A DNA stretch of 64,000 nt, taken from the NCBI GenBank assembly GCA_037013495.1, contig CM072804.1, positions 35,256,501-35,320,500 on the forward strand, in the 5' to 3' direction. The notes under the pieces were generated by a model that ran no database searches, had not been told where the DNA came from, and saw only the letters and a program-made list of their open reading frames with translations. The position numbers and the translations under genes are program-made. This DNA is from Hippophae tibetana (Eukaryota > Streptophyta > Magnoliopsida > Rosales > Elaeagnaceae). The first letter of the stretch is position 1. Each line of letters starts with the position of its first letter. Below are positions 1 to 10,820 of this stretch, one piece after another.

Positions 1-1142
1 TAGTTGCTTCAAGGCTTGGATTTAGAAATTCATTATACTTTAATAGAACAAACTATGAAAACTTGAACTTCATATCTATTGTTAAAAGGAGGAAAGCTAA
101 CTAGCTTTACTTAATAATATTAAGGATATTTATATACGAAAGAGGGATAGAAAAAGAATGATAATAGTGTAAGCAAAATCATTGAAGAATAATATATTTT
201 TAAAATGTTAATTTGCAATTTCTAAAATTGTTGTCTACCTATTCTTTACCATTTATTCTTATTTTTATAATAAGATTTGTGAAAGGTAAACTATATCTAG
301 GCTATAGCAATCATATTTTGTTTTGGTCCAAATGGAAATGAGAATTCATTAATAAATTAGAATTTCCCAAAATGGGGTTTAGATTTTAGACTTAAGTTAT
401 CTCTCAAAATTTCAACTAGGGAGCATCTAACAATCTTTCAAGCCTCCAAAATTGCAAATGCATACAAAATAATGTAGCTTTTGCCCTTGACCACACATGT
501 CTCCAAAGAGAGAACAAACAATGTATTGTGATTGGTTTAAAAGCTTTTAAAGTTTAACTTCACTTAGAAACTTTTGTTTTATCATGGGTTTCTTTCCTCA
601 TCATTATTACCTAGGCCTTCTAAACATTTTACCCATATATATATAACAAACAATATATCCAATCATACAATTATGCAATTATTGTAAGTTTGTGCAATAA
701 TTAGGAATAAATTGTACAAATGAAAAAGGAGGAGATTTGTGGAATTTATGCATTTATTACAATTTTTTATCTTATTACAATCTCTCTTTTGACAAAACAC
801 AAAAATCTTGTAACTTTCAAGTAGTTTGAATATATAAGTCCTATTATATTATTTTTTCCTTTGAAAATTGATTCGACCCTAGTGCATTTTTACTTATTGA
901 AGGTGTCTTGTATTTAATGCATTTTCATGTGTCTTGTAGAATATGAGATTTGTGAAGAAGACAAAGGTTTTAAATATTATATATGGAAAGTGAATGTGTT
1001 GAAAAGGTAATGATAGACAATATAATTTTTTTGTATATATGAATTTAAAGTTTGAAAGTTATTATTTCAAAACATTTCACCACGATCCTCTCAAGGATGA
1101 AATGAAAATAACTTATTCAATCACTTAATGTAGAGGTAACAA
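1..1142. other. AT-rich DNA, no gene seen
   Basis: I see no reading frame with recognisable protein similarity, no repeat array and no RNA gene here. Because the next feature starts without an ATG, part of this stretch may be 5' flank or an intron of the decayed hAT element. Confidence 0.5.
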
Positions 1143-2157
1143 GTGGTGGAGCTTCAAGTTCATCAGCATACAAATGCTTCTCTCCCTACATCAATCTTCT
1201 CACCTGAAAATACAAAAAATCAACCACCACATGAATGTAGTGAAGAAGAAGATGCGAAGGCTAAATTGAAGTCTAAAGCATGGGTTCACCTTGATAGAAA
1301 GAAAATTAATGGGATATGGAAGGCAATATGTAATGATTGCAGAAATAAGTTGGGAGGCGATACAAGGAATGAGACATCTCACTTGAAAGCGCATACAAAA
1401 GGTTTTCCATTCAAATAGAAAGAAAGGGTTATATGTCAATCATCGTTAAATCCTAACAAGAAGAATGATAGAATTGAGTTAGGACATTGGAATTTTAATT
1501 CTCAAGTTTCTCTTGATAAATGTGCAAAGATGATAATTCGATATAAGTATCCTTTTAGTATTTTTGAGCATCATGGATTTATGGAGTATTCACATTCATT
1601 ACAACCCATATAGAAGCCTATTTCTCATGCGACAGTTAAGATAGATATTATAAAAATATATAATGTTGAGAAAAAAATGATGGATATGTTGGAGAACAAA
1701 AGAAGTCCTGTTGCAATCACGAGTGATTATTGGAAGTCTAAAAACAAGAACAAAAGATTCAAGGGTGTAACTTGTCATTTCATTGATGATAATTGATATT
1801 TTCATTGTAAAATAATCAGGTAAACTTTATAAGTCCATTGTTGAAATTTATGCAATTCATATGAATTATATTTTTTAGAGATTTGATACATTAAATGATT
1901 GCATATAACAAATATATTGTTGCTATATACATTTTTCTAGGTTTATATATGTTTCTACTCCACACACTAATGAGGTTATTGGCTAGGAATTCATGGGTTG
2001 CTTTTTGGATTGAAACATTGATCATAAGATTTCAAGTCTAACTTTATATAATTTTCTACTAATGACTTAATATTTTGTAGGTTTATATATGTTTTTCCTA
2101 CACACACTACTAAGGTTATTGGCCAGGAATTGATGCGTTACTTTTTGGATTGAAACA
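1143..2157 (+). pseudogene. hAT transposase remnant, N-terminal half with BED zinc finger
   Basis: Decayed transposase of a hAT (Ac-like) DNA transposon. The first open stretch (1143-1418, 91 codons) has a BED-type DNA-binding finger: Cys63-x2-Cys66 followed by His80-x3-His84, after a conserved tryptophan (Trp47). It opens on GTG, not ATG, so the true start is lost. Beyond a stop at 1418, the same strand continues in broken frames: at about 1700-1795 it matches the conserved hAT stretch that reads ITSDYWKSKNKNK and then CHFIDDN. Further pieces at 1941-2050 read like the hAT motif 'F.YVPTPHT.EVIG' with the following 'NIDHKISS'. The catalytic middle and the C-terminal dimerisation part are absent, because an LTR (family C) starts at 2158. 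Family call is firm; functional status is clearly dead. Confidence 0.75.
1941..2157 (+). repeat. direct duplication of a hAT exon segment
   Basis: A 77-bp segment at 1941-2017 recurs at 2081-2157 with about a dozen differences, offset by 140 bp. Both copies encode the same hAT motif and both are preceded by a T-rich tract ending in TAG|G, as at a plant 3' splice site. The second copy ends exactly where the C LTR begins. Confidence 0.75.
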
Positions 2158-3644
2158 TGATGAGTGCTTAAAAGCACTAAAATTACCATGATTTAATGTA
2201 CTTTAATTGATTAAATAGATTTATGTTTGTACGATTTTATCATATTTTTATATAAATTTATTTTTTAGAATCACGGGAATTTTGTATTGTTTTTTTTAGG
2301 TATTTTAGTTCAAAAATAACTTAAAGACTCGAAGAAAAAATTCTGGAGGTAGTACATCACAAATATATTGAGAAAATAAATAAGGAAAAGTAAAAAAGAT
2401 GGAAAAATTGGACAAAATGGGTTCAAAAAGACAAAAATGTCAAAAAGGCTAAAATCGTGCGTGTAGCCGCCCAATCGTGCCAAGAAATGCATGTAGTGCG
2501 CTACACAACACAAATCATCCGTCTGAGCATCTATGCCCATCTATTGAACAAAGCCGAACCCATATGCCCATCTGAGCCCATCTGCGTGTGCCAGCACACG
2601 CCTGCATGGTGCCGCGCTCCTGCTTGCACACTCTTTGTCATGTCCTGTGAATGCCCGCGCACGTCAATGGCCCGTCTGCGGAGATTTTTGCACCCCGTAC
2701 ACGCCTCAACCTATCTAAACACATCCAAATTCAAATTTTGAAATATTTCCCCCCTGTTTTGGCCTTTTCCTCATCTATAAAAGTACCCTCTTCCCCTATT
2801 TCAAAACACAACTTTCTAAGAACTAGCTATGTTTTATAGAAAACACAACTTCCAGTAACAGAATTAACATCAAAATGTTGTAAGAATTCTTTTAAGGTAT
2901 TATTGTAATGGATTCTTTACAATTATCATTTTATGTTTTATTCTTATATGTTATATTTAATTTTTCTATGATTAAATTAAACATAGTTGGCTGTTTGTAA
3001 ATATGATATAATTATAATGTTGTTATGCTTGCGAAATATTGAATAGGTACAATATTTCCATAAAATAAATTGATTTTGTTTTTATTCAAGATTTTATATT
3101 AAAGATGTTGGAGAGAAATACATTATTTTTCATTACAAACTTAAATCTAAAAATTATATTTTATGGTTTAATTATCCGATCTGATTTAGAGTAGTGCTCT
3201 TTTATTTGTTGATACAATCACCCGGTAGTTAGAGTGAAACTCTATTTCAAAAGTTTTTTTATAAGAATTATTATTCGAAAATGTATTGACGACATATTTT
3301 TAGTAATGGTTTTAAAACTTGAAAGTTAGTACTTGGATAGTTAAATTCTTAGGTTTAATTTGGACATCTTTAATAAAATCTAATTATTTGACTCCGTCTA
3401 AAACTGTGATTAGATGGTTTTCTATTTTCTTAGAAATAAAGCTGAAATTTAATATTTAATTAATTAATAGGCCCCACCTAATGATATTAGTTAGTTAATA
3501 TTAAACAAAAGAATTTGGGTCGTGCCTAAGGATACTTTCAAACCAAAAAGAGAAAATCAACAAATATCAACTTATATATTTAATAACCTAAATAATATGA
3601 GCAAACATAATTAACTTAATTATTATATCCTTAAATATTTCACT
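2158..3644 (+). mobile_element. LTR retrotransposon LTR, family C copy 1 (3'-truncated)
   Basis: Starts with TGATGAGTGCTTAAAA and can be followed, with substitutions and gaps, in two other copies on the opposite strand (17368-19160 and 51028-52806). Compared with those (about 1.8 kb) the last 150-250 bp are missing. A GC-rich core (about 2450-2700) has CACAC- and GTGTG-rich motifs and makes meaningless open frames. It interrupts the hAT remnant upstream. The gypsy assignment is inferred from the primer-binding-site-like sequence next to the other copies. Confidence 0.65.
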
Positions 3645-3879
3645 GTCCTCACCCATCCTCGTGCCCATTCCTACACCCAATGAAAGTATCATGTAGAAAT
3701 AGTGTGTTATCCACATACTATCATATTACCCTTATATAGGTACACAATGATAGGCTAAGTATAGTCAACATGTAGCATAAAAAAATACAATCTATATGCG
3801 AGAAAAATATGCAACACTGTCCCTAAGTGTATGCATATCAAGTAACCATGATGTAGTGCAAACTGCATTCACCATCCCA

Positions 3880-3963
3880 TGTGTGTTCGTGTGTGTGCTT
3901 ACGTGCGCGTGTGCGTGCGTGTCTATATGTGTGTATGTGTATATACACATATACATATATATC
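3880..3963. repeat. compound (TG)n / (TA)n microsatellite
   Basis: Alternating purine-pyrimidine tract: imperfect GT/GC repeats running into TATATG and ATATAC units. The 80-95 codon open frames crossing it on both strands are composition artefacts. Confidence 0.85.
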
Positions 3964-4416
3964 ACAAATAAGCACACACACTTCTCCCCGTTTTTGACAT
4001 GGAAAGTCAAACCAATCACATATAAAGTATGCAGCATACTAGACCTCTATATGAAGGAAAGAAGTCAAATAGCATTGTAATAATTTTAACACTCATGCAA
4101 CACAACATAGAAGATTAGAGAAAATACGATTAGAAGCAAAACATGCAGTCATACAAAATAGATAAAAAGAAAACCCAAGGCAACATCAAGGTAAAACACA
4201 TAAAAAATAAGAAACTGAATGCATTAACTAATCAAGAAAAATGCAGATAGAGAACATCTCCCTTATATGATTCATAGCATAGAGCCTCATGTCTATATGT
4301 GCTGTAGGAGGGCATAAGGTTCTCTTCAATATGCTTACAACACATCGACAAGATGAGCAATCAAATACTAATGTCACATAAATGTGCCAGTGAATCTGTA
4401 TGAAGATGTTGATGAT

Positions 4417-4620
4417 GAGTCCAAATATCTTCCAATTTGACACATCCTTAGTGGCTCAAATAAGAGTCCAACTATCTTTCAAGTTGACACATTCTTAGTG
4501 GTTTAGCTATCTTCCCCCAAACATCAACGCAACATAAATATGTCATCTAATCCCTAAGAAGAAGTTGACTAGGAGTCTAACTATTTTCCAAGTTGACACA
4601 CTCCTAGTGACTCAATTGCC
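4417..4620 (+). repeat. three degenerate copies of a ~42-bp motif
   Basis: A unit of the form GAGTCCAACTATCTTCCAA followed by TTGACACATCCTAGTG begins at 4417, 4464 and 4573. Spacing is 47 and then 109 bp, so it is a broken tandem array. Confidence 0.6.
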
Positions 4621-6070
4621 TTCCCTTAACAACACTTGGGTGTATTCAATCCTACAAAATGAACACATATACTAAACATCATCCCAATCTACCAAAAGAA
4701 ACATGTATTTTTCATTCTAATAGCAAGTACAATGAAAACAACAACATGTAGGAAACATACAATTAATTACTACAAAACAATAATGTTGGTAAACAATAGA
4801 ATGCATACTATGCATAATATATGTCATAAATAGAACAAACACCAAGGATGTAAGAACAAATATAGTAGTCCCATTGACATCATGAAACAGACACACAACT
4901 CTTCCTCCAAATGTGATCATGTTAGGCAATAAATATGTTATTCATCTTACACTCTCAAAACTCCCCCAAAGCAAAAACATCTATGCACAGTAGAACATAA
5001 ATATTCCAAAAGTTGGGAAGAATACTAAGCAATTTGAGAAAAGCGTAGTTCACAAACTCATACAAGATAAACAAGCTAGTAAGAGAGAGAAATAATCAAT
5101 CTCACAAAACACAATAACAAATAAGTGAGATGAAAACAATGGCCTTAAAAGGGATCATAGGGGAAAAAAGGCAAGGATACTTCTTAAGAGAGATCATCAA
5201 CATAAATTGTATAGTGTTACCACCAAAGAAAGAAATTGTAACAAAATGCATATAGTTCCTTTAAAAGAGATCATTGGCAACACTTACATCCTCGCTAGTT
5301 AAGAGAAGTAAAGAAATTAACTAACTAGTGAGCAACACAAGAAACACCCCTAGGAGAGAGGAGAAACAAGAGATGCTACTAAAAAATCTAAGTATGTGAG
5401 AAAGACTTAGGTTCCTATGCAGAAGAAAGAGACATGCTTAGATAGGGTGAACAACCTAACCATTATGACTACCAACTAAACACACAAGTCTATTCACAAT
5501 AATGCATGTAAATCAAGAGTCCTAAAGACAAGTAATAATCTATATGACATACAAATTCACAAGGCAAACCCAAGCAAGTGCAGCACAGAGAAAAGAGAAG
5601 AAACAATCATGTACACAAGGTTTTAACACACCATAGTTTATTCCATAGAGACATCTAAAGCATAAGATAAGGAAGGTAAGGAAAATATAAACTGAAACCA
5701 ACAAGAGATAAAAAGAGAACCAATACACATCGTACTAGGTACAAGTTCAAACAACCTAGTAAAAAGAAAAAGATGCAGTCTATATGACATGGCATTAGAA
5801 AGACAAGACTATAAATAGAAAAACCCTAATTTTTGACATTATATGATGAAAACATGTGACGTGATGATCATGCAAATAGCCACAGAAGAAGTAAGCAGTA
5901 AGTAAGGAAAATCTGCATAAAGAGCATGTCAAAGGAACTATCAGGAGAGAATACTAGTAAAGGATCAACCAATTAGGCATAACAACAAATATGACAATTA
6001 ACAAACTATGCAAGACAAGGAAGCAGTGAGAGAGATAAATAACCACATAGAAAAACAACACCCCATCTAG

Positions 6071-7144
6071 CTAGTGAAAAAAGGCACAAACATGCATAAT
6101 GTGTGTATGTGTAGATAGAGCAAACATATCCTCTAATGATGGCTTCTTTTCTTGTGGTGGAGCTTGGTTATGAAAGGCCTGAGAATATGTGGGCTTTATA
6201 GAAGAAGTTGGTCCCTCATTGTTACTCCAGGATAAATTAGGATGATTCTTCCACTCTGGATTGTAAGTGTTAACATAGGGATTGTTTTGATTCTTATTAT
6301 AGTTGGAAACAAAATAGACAGATTCAGAGTTTTGAGGACATCTCTCACTGGCATGATTTCCATTGCAAATTTCACATGCAACAAAAGGGCTTTGAATAGA
6401 ATGGACACCCAACGTATCCATCTTCTTCACCAGAGCGGATACTTGTGCAGTTAAAGCAGTCATAACATCAATCTCATGAATTCTAGCCGCTCTCTTAGGC
6501 ATCATCCTCTCTGATGGCCACTTGTATCTATTGGAAGCCATTTCCTCTAATAAGTTGTAGGCTTCATCAATTGATTTTCCCATTAGAGAACCCCTCATCA
6601 AACTATTATAAAATGTTTGAACTTGAAGCCACTTTGGTAAACCGTGGTGAGGACATATTTGAAGTAGCTCCTTGTACCTCTCCCAAGCTTGATATAATGA
6701 TTCTGAGTCGAATTGCATAAAAGTGGTGATTTCATTCCTCATCCTTGCAGTTTTTGTGAGTGGAAAATATTTGGCTAAAATATTTTGAGCCAAATCCTCC
6801 CAAGTAGTGATAGAACCACATGGCAATGAATTGAACCAACTCTTTGCCCTATCCCTAAGTGAAAAAGGAAAAAGTCTCAACCGAATAGCATCATCAGTGA
6901 CTCCATTATGCCTAAAGGTGTCACAAATCTCTAAAAAAATTGCTATATGTGAGTTTGGATCATCGTGGGGTAAACCACCAAATTGAACCGATATTTGAAT
7001 CATATGAATGATTGCAGGCTTACTTTCAAAATTATTGGCTAGAATTAATGGTCTTCTAATGCTTGAATGAATTCCACCAACCATAGGCATTACATAATCT
7101 CTTAAAGATCTTGGTTCCTCCACTTCAGGAATTTCCTCATCCAT
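6071..7144 (-). pseudogene. gag: Ty3/gypsy Gag, Athila/Tat-like, 3'-truncated
   Basis: Capsid-nucleocapsid protein of a gypsy LTR retrotransposon, which would package the element RNA in cytoplasmic particles. The frame starts with ATG at 7144 and is open for 357 codons. Residues about 90-190 form the plant retrotransposon Gag domain with the blocks RLFPFSLRDRAKSW and ERYKELLQICPHHGLP; the latter recurs in the second gypsy element here (59.8-60.05 kb). A single zinc knuckle, spaced Cys-x2-Cys-x3-His-x4-Cys, follows at about residues 258-270, with one residue fewer than the usual x4. Similarity stops near 6110; the last ~15 residues run into a TG-rich tract, so the protein has lost its C-terminus and protease/pol are absent. 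A primer-binding site and LTR lie immediately upstream, in the correct order. It is the longest intact frame in the window. Confidence 0.85.
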
Positions 7145-7445
7145 AATTAGATGTTTTGAAGTTTCTTGTTTATTATTTTTGCTTGTTTATTATTATTTTT
7201 AATTTTAAAATAGTTCTCTCAATTTCTAGATCTAACGGAACTATGTCAAGATTTCTTATGCGTCGCATACAAAGTCCCAATTTATCCAAAAATCTAAAAA
7301 ATAAATCTAATAAAGTAAAACTGAAAATAAAAACATAAATAAACACAAAAATCTAAGAAAATAACAGTAAGCAATATATATATATATATATTGAACTAAA
7401 ATCAGATTAATTGGTATTAATATCAACAAAAAATAGTAAAACAAA

Positions 7446-7463
7446 TCCCTGGCAACTGCGCCA
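7446..7463 (-). other. primer-binding site of gypsy element
   Basis: On the minus strand this reads TGGCGCAGTTGCCAGGGA, one of the forms of the TGGCGCCGTTGCCGGGGA site used by Athila-type gypsy elements. It lies between LTR and gag. Confidence 0.8.
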
Positions 7464-7469
7464 AAAACT

Positions 7470-9480
7470 TGTTGTCTCTTTTGGAGAACATAAAATCGTG
7501 AAAGTATACACGGTCACAAGTAATAATATGATAAGTAAAATATCATTCCCACAGAGATTTTTTACTAGTGTTCGTTAATTACTAAAATTATTTCAACCTA
7601 ATTTTATCCAAACAGTCGATAATTTGATGCAGTTTGACTAACTAATTTTTATAACAGTTTGTAAGAAAATTCTAGGATTGCAGTTCACCAAATTAATCCA
7701 CTTGAATCATTATATTTTCTCTTGATTTATGTTCTCGTATTTTAAGTTGTTAACCAAGATCTCCTAATTTATCCATATATCTCTTCCGAGCTCCATACAG
7801 ACACATCTCGTTAAAATAATTCACTATATTCTTATGAGAATTAAATTCAACCAGATTTATTAAGTTCTAAGTTCTCAAATAGTTACACATACAATAAAAT
7901 TATATTCCTATCCCTTATATATATAAGTTATTTTATCTTGAGCAATACACAAAAATGCCTTTTCCAAGTTTATTTAAGTGTCACAGATCAATTAATTAAT
8001 CTTCTGATAATTAAAAGCATTAAACACAGATAAAATAAACAACTTAAAACTGTTCCATAAATCATTCAAAAATAATTAATTCAAGTTTCATAATTTAAGC
8101 TACACTGCAACCCTAGAACAAATAAATTAGTTCATAGAAGAAATTAAAATTACAACACAACAATAATCAAATATTTCAGAGAAATAAAATTTAAAAGAAA
8201 AAAGATTAGGAGAAACTCTTTCACGATTCCTTAATGAAAAATAAATTTCTTTCCTTTCCTTGTTCTTCGTTGTCTTCTTTCTCTATACTTCCTAAGAAAA
8301 TACAACATAAAAATGTTAAATAAATGTTTCTGCGTGTTGTAGAAAACGCACAAAGAGAAAACTAAATATTGAAGAGAGAAAATTGGAAAATGAAAACTGA
8401 AAGAGAAAAAAATGTAAACTGAAAAACTCAAACTCCAAAACTCCCTCTCTTTTTTCTCTCATCCGAATATATCCCCCTCTACAATTAATATTTTTTTTTA
8501 TCAAAAGACATGTATTGGGGGACAAAAATACGTGTAAAGAGTTAAAAGAAATAACACGCGTGAAGACCATTCTGCGCTTTTCTGATTTTTTTCTTTAAAT
8601 GCATGTCACATGTCATCATTTCATTGGCTGCGAGATATAAAGAGACACGTGGTAGCCTTTCATTCGGTAGGAAGAACGGGCGTTTGGAGAACAGCTGGAC
8701 CATGTCGCATAAGATTTTATGGCACTGGAAGTGCGCGACAACTGGCTTCGACACGTGGTGACGCGTTAAGAGCTGGTGAGTGGGCGCCGTTTCTGTGTTT
8801 TTATTTTACCAATACATGCCACGTGTCGTCATATGATTGGTTGTAAGATTGAGGAAACACGTGGCTGCTTCTTATTCGGTGGAACGCGATGGCGCACTCT
8901 GATGCGATGAACCGCGTTGCGCGAGAGTGTAGGTGAGCTGTTTAGTGCGCAACAACTTGATTCCACGCACTTCAATATGGACCATTCAACTGATCCAATG
9001 GTGAGCGATGCGTCTCGGGAGAAATTCTGCGCAGCCAACATGTGGGTCCCACCCTGCACGCCAGCCTGCACGGCAAGTGGGCCCCACTCGGTGCCGAGCC
9101 ACGTACTTCAGGACTACCAGGCCACTCTCTTTTGTCGCGTCTGGATTACACATGCCAAATCTTGACCATTGATTGGACGATCGAACAGTGTGTGTTGGGC
9201 GTTGTGAATGTCACGAGTGGCTCCTTCTCTTGCGTAGAAAATTCAACTTTCATTAATTGCATTTTGACCCACAAATTTAATTCAAATTAACTTATAATCT
9301 TTTGATATTTGCAATTTCACCCAATTTTAATTCAAATTAAATTTTAAGCTTTTTATAATTGCAATTAATTCCCTTTTTTTTATTAAAATTCATTAATTTT
9401 CTTGAAAATATATTTATTAAAAACTAATACTAAATATTAGTTTAATTAATTAAAAATTAACTAAAAATGTAAAGAACTAG
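7470..9480 (-). mobile_element. 5' LTR of the minus-strand gypsy element
   Basis: The LTR ends (minus strand) in GACAACA seven bases before the primer-binding site. Its last ~100 bp (7480-7560) have the usual gypsy layout of a T-rich block followed by TTACTTGTGACCGTG. Upper limit is uncertain: by about 9480-9500 the sequence changes to one related to LTR family E. Several 60-85 codon open frames at 8.2-9.3 kb are chance frames in the GC-rich part. No host gene is seen. Confidence 0.6.
8560..9250. promoter_or_regulatory. GC-rich LTR island with G-boxes and TCP-type palindromes
   Basis: Four CACGTG G-box cores lie at 8646, 8752, 8820 and 8858; three sit in the ABRE-like form ACACGTGG or GCCACGTGTC. 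Two perfect palindromes of the form GTGGGNCCCAC, the class I TCP consensus, lie at 9042-9052 and 9077-9087. A ~85-bp segment at about 8602-8690 recurs diverged at 8814-8900. The island is much richer in GC than its surroundings, as expected for an LTR U3 promoter. Binding is inferred from motif identity only. Confidence 0.5.
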
Positions 9481-10020
9481 CAATTATAATTAATAAAATA
9501 GACTTAAATAACTGTATAAAATATAGTTATCATGATATTGACTCCTTAAGGACTCGACGCAAATGCAAACAACATAAGGATAAACACTTAATATCTAATC
9601 ACATCAGTAATACAAATAATCACCAACATGTAATATTATAAAGTAGATACCGTATTCATTATTCAGAAAGAAGGTAACAAATAAGGAAAACTTTATAATA
9701 AGAGTTTAAAATTCAATACATAGAAACATACATAATTTAAACTCTAATTGTACTATCCAAACATTAAAGCATGCACAACATCAGATATAATGGGATAAAC
9801 CTACATAGAACCCCTGCCTATGTGGTAACACCCTTAGGTTACTTGAAAATATACAAATCCATTAAGTAATAAAACAATTATAATCATGAAAAAGATAAAA
9901 TCCCAATTACCACTATCATCTAGGACCACTATCTGGACTATTTATTATTGCCCTCACAATGAATCAATGTAATAAAATAGTTCATAGTACATTCATAACA
10001 AAATAAAATAACTAGACTTA
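9481..10020 (-). mobile_element. LTR fragment related to family E
   Basis: Read on the minus strand this shares several blocks with 50.0-50.75 kb, including AACCTAAGGGTGTTACCACA and CTTAAGGAGTC. It lies directly 3' of the envelope-like remnant, where a 3' LTR of a minus-strand element would be. Its distal end is replaced by the gypsy LTR. Confidence 0.5.
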
Positions 10021-10072
10021 ATCTAGATTATGGCTCTTCTCATCTCTATAGCTCTGACAAGCATACAAGTCT

Positions 10073-10820
10073 TTAACCATAGAGAGAATGGAAAAAAACA
10101 CCAATGTGTATGCCTTGCTTCCTCTCATTAATGTTAGTTACTCGTCTATTTAATCCCTTATATAAAGTATGCATAGCACCTATTTGAGTTGATGGTGCAT
10201 CCATACAAGTCCTCATTTCATCTTCAAAGTTAGGATGCAAGGATTTAGATTCAGCCAAATTTTCAAGTTCATCATCACCAAGATTGTCAGCTACCTTACA
10301 TGGCCCTACTTTAGATGTATTTGATTTTCTAGAGGTTTGGGTAGAGGATTTAGAGATGGTATTACAAACAAGGTCACTTATGTATTTGAAAATTTCATTG
10401 TCCTTGGTGGGAGGAACCTCGATAGCTAGAATTAGCTTTGTTATAAGGCATCTATAGATAGTCCAACCTTAGGATTTGTGTCAGATGCCTAGGCAATGAT
10501 TTCATCCCAAATGATAGACCAAACATCAAACATTATACCTTTATCCATACAATAAAATATTTTGGGATGATGAAATTTGATTTTGGCCTGATGACTAGAG
10601 GGTAGTAGGTTAACACATATCATTTTGTTCAGAACATGATAAAATATCTTGAATTCACTAAGGGTATACAAGCCTTAAGGTTAATGCTAACATTTAATGA
10701 TCTTGATAGTTCCATTAAGAGCTCTTCACTGGGGTGATTGAATTTGTTGATATTTATTTTAAGATGACCATTGTAGACAATTGATAAAATATTATTTAGG
10801 GAAAGAGCCAATATGTTCAA
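10073..10820 (-). pseudogene. envelope-like / putative plant transposon protein remnant
   Basis: Pieces in all three minus-strand frames (10629-10820, 10489-10671, 10073-10258) form one broken gene. The central block contains LNKMICVNLLPSSHQ followed by FYCMDKGIMFDV, which resembles the 'putative plant transposon protein' domain found in the extra, envelope-like ORF of Athila- and SIRE-type elements. The equivalent block at 47.5 kb reads LNKMVCANLLPSKH, so the window holds two homologous remnants. The C-terminal part has acidic and polar residues without clear motifs. I see no signal peptide or transmembrane segment. Frameshifts and stops make it non-functional. Domain call is from memory of the family pattern, not a search. 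Confidence 0.5.

Larger units (their letters stand above)
3645..6105. other. non-coding DNA, no gene seen
   Basis: AT-rich with two small repeat features annotated separately. The short open frames here coincide with the microsatellite or have no recognisable content. It could be the eroded 3' part of the gypsy element whose gag lies to the right, but I cannot show that. Confidence 0.4.

Noticed and set aside
2457..2741. 94-codon open frame
   Set aside because: Also in the GC-rich core of a C LTR; no conserved protein between copies.
3792..4080. open frames on both strands, Cys/Val and His/Thr rich
   Set aside because: Produced by the TG/TA microsatellite.
8542..9290. overlapping 70-82 codon frames
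   Set aside because: Chance frames in a GC-rich LTR island; no conserved start, no similarity.
7470..9574. LTR limit at 9574 with TGTTGT/ACAACA ends
   Set aside because: Attractive inverted ends, but 9480-9574 aligns with LTR family E, so the border is more likely near 9480.
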